DNA from: Gracilariopsis chorda
Lineage: Eukaryota; Rhodophyta; Florideophyceae; Gracilariales; Gracilariaceae
Assembly (NCBI GenBank): GCA_003194525.1
Contig: NBIV01000422.1
Location: 1 to 50,333, forward strand
Length of the DNA stretch: 50,333 nucleotides
Direction of reading: 5' to 3'
The notes under the pieces were generated by a model, which was not told the origin of the DNA, did not search any database, and saw only the letters and a program-made list of their open reading frames with translations. The position numbers and the translations under genes were made by a program. Positions 20,770-28,621 of this stretch are shown in pieces (positions within the stretch are counted from its first letter, which is position 1; every line of letters starts with the position of its first letter).

Positions 20770-21010
20770 ACTGTTACCCGCGTAAAACCACCCATAAACT
20801 GAAAACCCACCGTAAAACCACCGTAAAACCACTCTATCAATAAAACCCCAACGCAAAACCTAAAAAACCCCTAAAACCCCACTGAAAACCCTTTGAAAAC
20901 CGCGCAAAACCACAGAAAACCTGAAAACCTCGTAAATCCTGAAATCCTCCTATATCTATAGAATCCTATAATCCTACAAAACCTGAAAACCTGAAATCCT
21001 AATATCCACG
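20770..21010. repeat. Degenerate A4C2-4 repeat tract
   Basis: About 240 bases are dominated by words such as AAAACC, AAAACCC and CCCCTAAAA at irregular 8-12 base spacing (for example GTAAAACCACC, AAAACCCCAC, GAAAACCTGAAAACC). Similar words occur at 14.39-14.45 kb. It resembles a worn minisatellite or telomere-like tract; the strand bias is constant, with C on the + strand. Confidence 0.65.
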
Positions 21011-21079
21011 AAACCATCCCCCATTCGTAAATCCAAAAAAACATTGGTCTCTATAGCTATAGACGTGAAAACCCCTAAA

Positions 21080-21111
21080 GCCAATGAAGGGGACATTTTC
21101 GATTTGGACGG
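21080..21111 (+). repeat. 32-bp direct repeat, copy 1
   Basis: The bases beginning GCCAATGAAGGGGACATTTT recur at 21412-21443 with one C/T difference. The second copy is in frame with a fragment of the local RYPSSVLVHTG family. Copy 1 runs into unrelated sequence, so it marks a second truncated piece or a duplication boundary. Confidence 0.85.
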
Positions 21112-21411
21112 CGTGGCGGCCGGGATGGTGGTTGCGGAGCTTCATCAGCATTCCAAGATTGCCCATCTGCTTTGTGCGGTCCAAATGATGGTGTTACAAT
21201 GGTTGAAGTGCCTGAATGCTGCCAACGTTGCTGGCGGTCACATTGATGGCAGTGGCAGCATTAATGGACACGGACGAAGCCATTTCGGATTTTCATAGGT
21301 AGTTGGCCATATAAAACAAAGAGCAGAGTACGGTGTGTACGCAGGTAGGAGAGCCCCATAGGTGGAGATATTAGACAGAACTAGCTGGTTCATTATCAAA
21401 CAGCGAACGCA

Positions 21412-21546
21412 GCCAATGAAGGGGACATTTTCGATTTGGATGGTGACGAGTTTGAGTTTCGGATGAAGAAAGTGCTGCGAGGGACAAGTTATCTCTATCA
21501 AAGGGCTGGTATAGAGTTCTTCAGCGAAGCGTTTGGAGGTGTGTGA
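21412..21546 (+). pseudogene. RYPSSVLVHTG-family C-terminal fragment
   Basis: The + frame reads ANEGDIFDLDGDEFEFRMKK, then VLRGTSYLYQRAGIEFFSEA, and ends in TGA at 21544. It is clearly related to the end of the intact gene at 28622-30793, which reads HIDEFEFRMKKVLRGAGDLY then KRVGMKFFKEVFEFQ. Only about 45 codons remain, with no upstream domain in frame. This is a truncated copy of the local family, opposite in strand to the intact gene it most resembles. Confidence 0.75.
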
Positions 21547-21698
21547 GCTTCAAGCAAGCGAGTTTCGAAGGGCTTTGGCTGTGCAAGGTATAATGATGAC
21601 GCTCCAATAGGTCATGTTGGAGTCATTTTCCTTCGTAGATAGGACGGTGTGTCTGATTAGAACAAATGTGTTGCAATCTGATCAAGAACGAATGAAAG

Positions 21699-21905
21699 TC
21701 AGCGAATGTTCTTCTTGTACCATTCTTCATATTCCTCAAACGTTTCTTCCATACCACTGTCTCCTCTCACCTCGGCCTTAATTGACTTGATATCTACACT
21801 TGAGGTATTGAAGCCCTCTAAAACACTCTGACCAAGCTGCAAACTTGTCTCAAAGGACTCTGGATACATTGCACGTGCTCCACGACGCAAGTACTCCTTT
21901 TGCGG
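21699..21905 (-). pseudogene. KEA-type K+/H+ antiporter C-terminal fragment
   Basis: On the minus strand the frame reads EYLRRGARAMYPESFETSLQ then LGQSVLEGFNTSSVDI, ending KKNIR. This matches the stretch after the NAD-binding domain of plant and algal KEA antiporters, where a GA...YPE(T/S)LE.SLQLA..VL block is diagnostic. The upstream part is replaced by GC-rich sequence (about 21905-22130) that gives no antiporter signal in any frame. The antiporter itself would be a membrane protein of several hundred residues, so this is only its last 70 codons or so. The match rests on one block. Confidence 0.5.
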
Positions 21906-22129
21906 TGGTGAGCGCGTGGATGATCGCAGCGCGACTGACAGCAGCGGCGGCGGCAGCGGTGCCCATCGACGCGGACGAGACGTTCGTGGAACGGGACGTG
22001 TACGGGCGGGGCACCGTGTATTTGGTGGACGATCATGGCAGAGCGCCAACATGATTGCGGCGGCGGCGGCGGGGGTCGCGGCGGGCGACGCTGCGCGCAG
22101 AACAGGCTACGACGCCAGCGGCAGCGAGA

Positions 22130-22330
22130 GGTGAACTGAACGCTGACGTAGTGAATGACGTTAGTAATGTTCTCGATGCGATGCGCTGCTATCCGTCTTT
22201 GTACATACGCATAGGGGATGTGCATTTCACAGCGAAATTTAAACGTAGCGGAGCTACTTTAATGAACAAGAGCACATACCGGCTGCTCTCTTCAGAACCG
22301 TACAAGTTCATCGAAGCGAGATTGCATTAA
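22130..22330 (+). pseudogene. RYPSSVLVHTG-family copy with internal deletion
   Basis: The + frame reads LNADVVNDVSNVLDAMRCYP, then SLYIRIGDVHF, then KRSGATLMNKSTYRLLSSEP and YKFIEARLH before the stop at 22330. The intact paralogue at 31645-33015 has NILDAMNRYPSS near residue 182, then some 230 residues later LFINIGDSYF, and ends QRLLSSKPYKFTESR. The middle of the gene is missing here and both ends are joined in frame. That is a deletion derivative rather than simple truncation. Its end is closer to the 31645 gene than to the 28622 gene. Confidence 0.75.
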
Positions 22331-22655
22331 AGGTTGAACCTGAAATAATCGAAAGGAGAGTTATTTCGCCTTGAGAACAAGTTTGATGGGGCCAATGGGG
22401 CGGGAGAGCAAACATGTCTTCCAGATCCCACGACAGGACTCGTTCCTGCCCCATCCTCGGGCCTTCCATGTTCTGGAATGGACTTCGATGTGGGTTTTGG
22501 TGAGTGCTCAAACACGTTGTGATGCGGGGCTTCATAGCTCTCAGAAAGCATGAAATTGAGAGGTACTCCGCGGAGCGAAAGCCAAGTTCCACCAGAGCCG
22601 GTGTTCACCCTGTCATTGAGAGTGGCGTTAGAGGGAATACTTCGTCAGTACATCG
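22331..22655. other. No recognisable gene
   Basis: Overlapping short frames on both strands have no motif. This is the 3' flank of the deleted family copy and of the spliced zinc-finger gene. Confidence 0.4.
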
Positions 22656-23143
22656 TCACTGGCTTTCGCCTTCTACGAATAGAATGCCTTCAACGAACCA
22701 GTGCAATCTTCGACCAGGGTCATAGTATTCGATTACACCACGGAGTACAGTGCCACGTCCTTCTACCTGCAGAACTACGGGCTTATCGTCGTCGGCGTAC
22801 GCGTCGTCACTGTCTCTCTGAATGGTCCTGCGGTGTTGCTCGCCGTCATCGTTGGTGCAACCGCGTTGGACGCTCTCCGGGTCGTCTCCCTTTCTCTTTC
22901 CTATGGTCTTTCGCTTGTTGATAACGCGTAGTGGCCCTGGCTTCTTGGCAGCTCCCCAAAGTCTCAGAGCTCCAGCGCGCCGGCAGCATGAGACACCGCA
23001 GTATTTGCCTCGTCCGTAGCTGTTTCCACGCAAGATGTCAGCGTTCGATTCTACAAGATAACTCCAATAAGCGAGATGCATGTGACGGATCGTACGTACG
23101 TTCCGTTATGTTCTCTCCCACAAACTTCGCAAACGGCCACCAT
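22656..23143 (-). CDS. Small spliced zinc-finger protein (two exons, 135 aa)
   Basis: Exon 1 is 23143-23100, intron 23099-23020 (80 nt), exon 2 is 23019-22656. The intron starts GTACGTACG, ends AACAG and has GCTGAC about 20 nt before its end. Splicing joins MVAVCEVCGREHNG to TYGRGKYCGVSCCRRAGALR, restoring the known CxxCGxxHxGTYGxGRFCSxxCAR pattern. That makes a zinc-binding CxxC...C...C finger at residues 5-28, and the fit is strong evidence that the intron is real. The rest is basic (NKRKTIGKRKGDD) then acidic. The end, VLRGVIEYYDPGRRLHWFVE, may be a small fold of its own. It lacks a known enzyme domain; DNA or protein binding is likely. Without splicing the frame would start only at 23081 and lose half the finger. 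Confidence 0.72.
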
Positions 23144-24294
23144 TGTGTACTTTCTTTCTCACTCTTCCTTTGCAGACTTTCGTGCGAGTTGATTTCCGAC
23201 ATTAGCTACGCTTCGGCATACCCGTGAAAGAGAGAGAAAGAACTTCGGCAACCTTGACAATAGTTTCGCTTATGTACTTCGACTTTCGCTTCACAGGGAT
23301 AAACCGGCATCACGGCTCGTCACAGTTGTCACGCCCACACCATAACGATAACAGAGACAGGCGGCCCGCCGTACCGATGATAAGGGTGTCAAAATGAATG
23401 ATTGTGCCCTCCAACAGTTGCCATCCCATGCGCTCAGAGCGCCCCTAACCATTCGGCCACATCTCGTTGATGCATCCCCTTATAGACTTCACCACCAGTA
23501 CCATTAAAGGAAACTGTCGTGCACGCCCAAGATGGGGGATATCCACGCGAAGGCGTTCGGGACCTCCCTCTCAGAGGGGTAGCACGGCAGTAGAGCCTCT
23601 CCCTTGGTGGGCACGTGTACCGGGCGTAACTCCGGGGCTCACCTTCACGACAGGGGTCGGGAGAGTCGGGGTGCTTAGAAGACGCGCGTCAGCGGAGAGC
23701 TGCACACGACCAAGTCGGTAGATGACGTCACAGACGGAGGAACAAAGCACGCGCGAGCGGTGTAGACCTCGCGATGCGGGTGCGTATCCTCGAATACGAG
23801 AGACCAGGACGACGGCTGACACCGGGTAACGGGGCGGCGCAACCTGTAAAACAGTGACAAGAAACTAGTGAAAACACAGGACAGACACGCGGAATGCGGG
23901 GTTAGTGTTGTAGATGCCGCGAGGCGGATGAGCAAACCTACACAGGGTGGCGACTCTCCAGGAGGAAGATATCACTCACCAAGGGTGGATGTTCAGAGCC
24001 GAACACTCGGTTGTCCTCTTTACTTCCCCAAAGTTGGGCCGAGCTCACACGCTAAAGTAGCGGTGGTCAGCCACTGTACAGTGGGTAATTATTATAATAT
24101 CTAGAATATTAAATAATATTAAATAAATACTAGAAATACCCCAACATTGGGTGAAACCGAGAAATAAACAAATAAATATCCAAACTATCCCCGAAATGAG
24201 GCCAAGCCACAATACACGTGGGAAGCCAATCCAGCAATGCTGTGCACACCAAAGAAAGTACTCCACGCCTCCACTGCATTGCAGGTAGTATGTA
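23144..24294. other. No recognisable protein gene; possible tRNA-like piece
   Basis: Short frames only. A tRNA-like segment lies at 23396-23466 (separate entry). The sequence at 24085-24180 is AT-rich (ATATTAAATAATATTAAATA). No repeat pair was found. Confidence 0.4.
23396..23466 (-). repeat. tRNA-like 5' half (SINE or tRNA relic)
   Basis: On the minus strand from 23463 the sequence reads GTGGCCGAATGGTTAGGGG then CGCTCTGAGCGC, an A-box and D-arm pattern of Ser/Leu-type tRNAs followed by a short anticodon-arm-like stem. No B box (GGTTCRANYCC) follows; the expected position reads GGGATGGCAACTG. A tRNA-derived SINE with an eroded B box, or a tRNA fragment, fits. Confidence 0.35.
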
Positions 24295-24735
24295 TCATCC
24301 GCAGAAGCGAGCACATGCCGCGAAACGCGTTGCACTAAAGAAACGGTTGCTTTCGTTTGAGACTTCTTCTGTTCTCGGCTTCTCCTCAAGCTCATGTAAC
24401 AGCCTACTAGAAGAAGCGCTACCTCTCAGACGTTCACTTCGTTCCCCACGAACAGCATCCAGTCGACTGGCCTCAGCTGCACCGCCACCAAATCCGCCAG
24501 AGCTTTTATCATCAGTGCGTCGGCCGCCAACGTTCCAGCTGCGGCTGTCCGCAGTGCGATGCACCCATCTCATAATCTCCTCGAATTGATCGTCATGTTG
24601 GTCGCTCTCACAGGATGCCAATTCCTGTGCAAAAACCTTCCCTGAGTCGATGCATATCCGTGAACCCGCGCATGTCATCCGCACAAAGTCGAAGAGATAT
24701 TTCCAGTCCTCACCCTTTCTTAAAGCCCATGACAC
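24295..24735 (-). CDS. Hypothetical protein, 146 aa
   Basis: A clean minus-strand frame that begins MSWALRKGEDWKYLFDFVRM, then an acidic middle (ESDQHDDQFEEIMRWVHR), then a Gly/Ser/Arg-rich tail. The first 70 residues look like a folded helical domain, but I cannot name it. It may be the 3' part of a longer gene whose upstream exon lies beyond 24750. A + frame (24218-24589) overlaps it and looks less protein-like. Confidence 0.35.
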   Translation of the reverse strand: MSWALRKGEDWKYLFDFVRMTCAGSRICIDSGKVFAQELASCESDQHDDQFEEIMRWVHRTADSRSWNVGGRRTDDKSSGGFGGGAAEASRLDAVRGERSERLRGSASSSRLLHELEEKPRTEEVSNESNRFFSATRFAACARFCG

Positions 24736-25066
24736 ATACGAACTCGAACTCGACTCCAGCGTGGCCGTCCGGCAGCATTTCCTTCAGTATGCTGACGCGC
24801 CAGCCTTTCTCTCGCTAATTGCTTAAGCATTCCACGCCCCACGTGTGCATTGGGCTTATGTTCCAGCGCATGCATCGCGCCCATACGAATGTCTGCAGAC
24901 GACGTTAACGACGAGAAAGACGCGTAACAGCAGTAGGAAACGAGTACGAAAGGGTTTTGACGGCACTCCCAGCATCATTCAACAACGCAAAGAACACCAA
25001 GGGTGGTTTGAGCTCTGACAATAACGCATCCATATTCTGCAGGTGGCGGGCCGCGACGAAGAAGTT

Positions 25067-25621
25067 CTACCGCTGCACATCAGCCTGGGGGAAGGTAGCG
25101 GTGGCATACCGCACCTGAGCCAGACCGGAGGAAGGTTTCAAATCGCTGAACATATATCTCTCGCCGCGGTGCGAGACAAGCACCTTCATCAATGATAACA
25201 TCGTCGCGGGCGAGCAGGAGCCCCTGGGAGGTGGGGAACGGGTGGCTTTAATTAATGTTATTATTGTACTGTCGCGACGCGCGCGCCGCCAAACGGCTCG
25301 AAAATGGCGCCAAGTTGTGATGTGGCGCGCCAGGCGGTGCGAGCGGCGCGCCAAGCGGAGGCGGCACGCGTCGCGCGCGCCACACGTGCGACGCGCGGCC
25401 ACGGCGGCCGTGGCCGCTTGGCGCGGTGACCTCTTGCGCGCGTGCTGCGCCGCCTGCGCTTCGTCGCGATCGCGCTGCGCGGCGTGCTGATGTTCGCGCT
25501 CGCTCGCTGCTGGCGGTGGTGCACCATGTATCTTACTCCGCTCTGTTCGTCGCTCCTGTGCTGCCGTGTGGAACGGTGCGCTCACTTGTCGCCCTTGGCG
25601 TGGCGCCGAAACGTCCGCCAA
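25067..25621 (-). CDS. Hypothetical Arg/Ala-rich frame over a GC-rich block
   Basis: A 184-codon frame whose middle (25240-25500) is extremely GC- and CpG-rich and gives an Arg/Ala-rich, low-information product. All six frames are open there, so length means little. Only the last 45 residues (MLSLMKVLVSHRGERYMFSD then LKPSSGLAQVRYATATFPQ) look like ordinary protein. This could be a decayed fragment of a GC-rich host gene like those at 42-49 kb. No family is recognised. Confidence 0.25.
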   Translation of the reverse strand: MADVSAPRQGRQVSAPFHTAAQERRTERSKIHGAPPPAASEREHQHAAQRDRDEAQAAQHARKRSPRQAATAAVAARRTCGARDACRLRLARRSHRLARHITTWRHFRAVWRRARRDSTIITLIKATRSPPPRGSCSPATMLSLMKVLVSHRGERYMFSDLKPSSGLAQVRYATATFPQADVQR

Positions 25622-26494
25622 CGCCTTTGCACCAGTCCACGCTCACCTCGCGTTGTAGCTCAGTGAACGCTCACAATGCTCGCACCTCTTCTTCTCCATC
25701 ACGCCTCGTGGAGCCTGTAACCAGTGGCGCTCAACGCGATCCACGCCGGGCTGTCAAATCAAAGTCACGTTCGTTCCACCACGCCACCTGCGCCCTACTG
25801 CCGATTCTCACCGCCGCAGCGCACGCAACCCTTGCAGAGGACGCGCCTGCCTCTGATCCTTTAAGCTTCATACTGTAAAAGGGCTCCAAAGCAATGCGCT
25901 CTTCGATCGAATTCTAGGCTACACTGTCATAGTGCTCTTGGTGCACGCAACTATCGGAGCAATCATTGTCTCGATCGACGGCATTATTATAAGGCAAAAC
26001 AATGCGCGGCATAAGTAGAGCAAACGTGTCTTTGAGAAACGAACAATGCTGCAACGCCTACGCGAGCAGGTAACCGTGCGTCAGCGCTCCCTGTTCGTCA
26101 CGCACGACGTGCATGCCAATTGTGCTCCACTGGGGCGCGGACCAGTCCGTGCATCCTTCGTGTTATCCGCTGTTTGTTCTTGCGCGCGAATGTTTGCGCG
26201 TTACCATTGGTATTTGGATGTTATGCTTTTATCAATTTTCTATTTGAGAGAGCGGCTTGCGCTCGTGCTGCGCCATGTTGCAGACCGTTTGTGCAGCCCG
26301 TTGGCCTCTTGCGAGGCCAGCGCCAGGAGAACGCGACACGTTTGCGCGCTGTAAATTGAAACGTGGCCTTAACCAAACGGGCTCTATGATAACCGCGTCC
26401 TCGCTTTATCGACAAACACGTTGCATCACTCCAAGCACAGCCCCTTCAACATTTCCCGCTTGTGCTATGCATGCCCTCGTGCTGATGTTTCGAA
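25622..26494. other. Upstream region of the phosphotransferase gene
   Basis: No gene is supported. GC-rich shadow frames continue to about 25880, then mixed sequence. The promoter of the + strand gene at 26495 should be here. No clear TATA box or repeated motif stands out. Confidence 0.35.
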
Positions 26495-27937
26495 ATGGAG
26501 CATATCGAGGTGCAGAGAGAAGAGCTTTATGTACCAGAGTATGAACAGCACAACTATGTCGCAGTACTACGTTCTTCAGGAAAATCTTTCGTCTTGGAGA
26601 AATCAAGTCCAAGTGAGTTTAATCTTCCAGAAGTACATTCTGACTGCACTCCTATCACGGCCGTGCAATTTCTAGTTGAACTACGAGAAAGTCTTGAAAT
26701 AGATGGCGAATTGCACATAGTTGAACACCAGCGCTTCTACTCCGGCGGGAACGACAGTTATATTATCGCTTCCTTGGTTATTGTGGAAGACATAAGCGAC
26801 AGTATGATTATGTCAGGCAATCTCCAGAGTATTGAATGGAAACAATGTCCCCAGGTTTTGGAGCAAGTTTGTAAACACTCAGCCGTCTCAGATTTTCTTC
26901 AGTCATTTCTTCATGACCCATCTCCTTATTTGCGTGGAAAACAACACTTGCCCTGGTATGGAATTGGCTTCTATCCGAAAATGCTACCAAAGATGCAATC
27001 GATTCTACAGGAGAAAGGTATAGAAATCACTGACAGTCCAGAACAATTTCAGTTCTCATATCGCGCAGCAATATACAGAATTCCTACATCTAGAGGCCGT
27101 GTTTTCGTAAAGTTCGTATCGTGGACGAACAAAGAGATTGCAAAGATGAGTGGCATTCTGAACATTGTCCCGCATACAACGGATTTCGTATTCCACTCAA
27201 GTTTGGAACTCAATTCATTCTTCTCTTTCGATTTTGGGCTTTCTATGAACGACCTCTGCTTTGTTCCGCGGTGCAAGAAAGCCGTCGCTGGGTATGAAGA
27301 TCAGCACGCTATTGCGTCGGAAGTCCTAACACAGTGGGCGTCTATTCAGCAGAATTGCGTTTCCCGCATCGCGGAACTTACAGCCGCAAAAATTCCTATC
27401 TATGATGAGACGTGGATTCGTTATGGGCTTGAACAACTTGAAACATATGTCGGCCAAGATGGTGTTTCGTCTGTATTCCAGTCTAGATTACGATCATGCC
27501 ATGATCATGTAGATCGTACTCTTGCGCTTTGGGAAAAGATACACATTCCTCTCACAATTGTACACGGAGATCTGAATGAGACGAACATTGCTCAGCCGCA
27601 CGGTCGAGGTAGCTCGTACCTTTTCTTCGACTGGGAGACAGCGTTCGTCGGGCATCCCTTCCTTGATCTACTGGATGTTGAGTATCATCCCTTGTACCGC
27701 TCTGAAAATGCTTATCTAGAAAGCTGGTCACGATACACTAAACTGGATTTTGACGAGGTTCTCGAGGTTGCGAAATGGACGAAACCGATGCAGTTTCTTG
27801 TTGCTGCCATCGCAGAAATGCTTGATGGTATCGTTCCGATAGAAAGTCGAAAAAGATTGGTACATATCAGTGTTGAACAGTTTGTTGAGTGTGTGGAAAC
27901 ATTTGAAGAACAAGTTTTACAACGTCAAACAGGATAA
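26495..27937 (+). CDS. APH-family phosphotransferase, 480 aa
   Basis: An intact single-exon gene. The C-terminal half is a kinase-like phosphotransferase fold (APH, Pfam PF01636). Residues about 355-362 read IVHGDLNETN, the catalytic HGDLxxxN loop with its base Asp, and residues 375-390 read YLFFDWETAFVGHPFLDL, the metal-binding D-W-E and downstream Asp. The N-lobe contains VFVKFVSW, with the Lys that contacts ATP. Upstream, LPWYGIGFYPKM followed by a YRAAIYRIPTSRG strand is typical of bacterial phosphotransferase proteins with an extra N-terminal domain. The substrate cannot be told from sequence; a small hydroxylated metabolite is usual. The lack of introns and the bacterial-type layout suggest lateral transfer, but that is inference. 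The start ATG (MEHIEVQREEL) is the first in frame. Confidence 0.8.
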   Translation: MEHIEVQREELYVPEYEQHNYVAVLRSSGKSFVLEKSSPSEFNLPEVHSDCTPITAVQFLVELRESLEIDGELHIVEHQRFYSGGNDSYIIASLVIVEDISDSMIMSGNLQSIEWKQCPQVLEQVCKHSAVSDFLQSFLHDPSPYLRGKQHLPWYGIGFYPKMLPKMQSILQEKGIEITDSPEQFQFSYRAAIYRIPTSRGRVFVKFVSWTNKEIAKMSGILNIVPHTTDFVFHSSLELNSFFSFDFGLSMNDLCFVPRCKKAVAGYEDQHAIASEVLTQWASIQQNCVSRIAELTAAKIPIYDETWIRYGLEQLETYVGQDGVSSVFQSRLRSCHDHVDRTLALWEKIHIPLTIVHGDLNETNIAQPHGRGSSYLFFDWETAFVGHPFLDLLDVEYHPLYRSENAYLESWSRYTKLDFDEVLEVAKWTKPMQFLVAAIAEMLDGIVPIESRKRLVHISVEQFVECVETFEEQVLQRQTG

Positions 27938-28028
27938 CTATGTGCGTACTTTTGGTAAAACGGGTCTCAGTTCGAGACATGTCTTACATGGTTCAACCCT
28001 CCACTGAATGCGTGTAAACAAGTTTAGT

Positions 28029-28283
28029 TCATTTGGCTTTGCACTTCTTCTTGTGGGTCTTGCCGCCTTCTTTGTCGAACACACGCCCACAATTGGGGCA
28101 AACATATTTCGTAGAACGTCGGCAACGCATACAGCGTACTGTTTTGTACCACGATGGGGACACAGTGCTTCGAGGCTCGGTACAGCCGTGTTTACAACCT
28201 TGACAAAGCGGTGCGGCAGGGCGGTGCGGTAGGGCGGTGCGGCAGAGCGAGCGGTAGAGCGGAGCGGTAGAGCGGAGCGGCAA
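28029..28283 (-). CDS. Small Cys-rich zinc-ribbon-like ORF, 84 aa
   Basis: The second half of the frame contains CQGCKHGC, then VRCMRC, YVCPNC and a terminal HKKKC: three CxxC pairs plus HxxxC, enough for two zinc sites, with a lysine-rich end (GGKTHKKKCKAK). The first half is translated minisatellite, so the true start is uncertain and the coding part may begin near 28190. C-terminal zinc modules of this size occur in several transposases, including piggyBac, but no transposase core is next to it. It ends 92 bases beyond the stop of the convergent phosphotransferase gene. It may be a fragment. Confidence 0.45.
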   Translation of the reverse strand: MPLRSTAPLYRSLCRTALPHRPAAPLCQGCKHGCTEPRSTVSPSWYKTVRCMRCRRSTKYVCPNCGRVFDKEGGKTHKKKCKAK

Positions 28284-28285
28284 AT
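28205..28285. repeat. G-rich minisatellite
   Basis: About 80 bases of imperfect repeats built on GCGGTAGAGCGGA and GCGGTGCGGCAGG. On the minus strand it encodes the low-complexity ALPHR/PLRST start of the small Cys-rich frame. Confidence 0.75.
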
Positions 28286-28621
28286 GGAGAGCCTCGCGGA
28301 GACAGAGAAAGCGTTGAGTGGAGTGGAAAAAGTACTAAAAGGTGAGTCTTGGGCCTCCTTTAAGTAGGCATGGTGCCGTTGTGGCTCGCTGCTTGTAGTT
28401 CGCAACGAGACCAAAAATGCAGCCGATCAGTGACAAAATGTCTCCTGTGATGAAGGTCTTCATTCTTTATCGCACAACCGGAAACATAGGGGATTTCTCC
28501 TGCCCAGTAGCAAGTAGAGTGTGAACGTGAACTAATAGTGGTACAAAAATGGCTTTTGCATGTAGCGCATCATATTCATGATGAAGATGATGCGCTTAGT
28601 CCACACGCGACGAATTGAACG
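28286..28621. other. No recognisable gene
   Basis: This is the 3' flank of the minus-strand family gene. No motif or repeat was seen. Confidence 0.4.

Noticed and set aside
21845..22134. Plus-strand Ala/Arg-rich ORFs (AARLTAAAAAAVPIDADETF) as a possible gene
   Set aside because: The frame is short, GC-driven and stops at 22054. No homology could be recognised, and the minus strand carries an antiporter-like end next to it.
25240..25500. Long overlapping ORFs in five or six frames with Arg/Ala-rich products
   Set aside because: The block is extremely GC-rich, so stop codons are rare by composition. The products are low-complexity and mutually exclusive; only the end of the minus-strand frame was kept, at low confidence.
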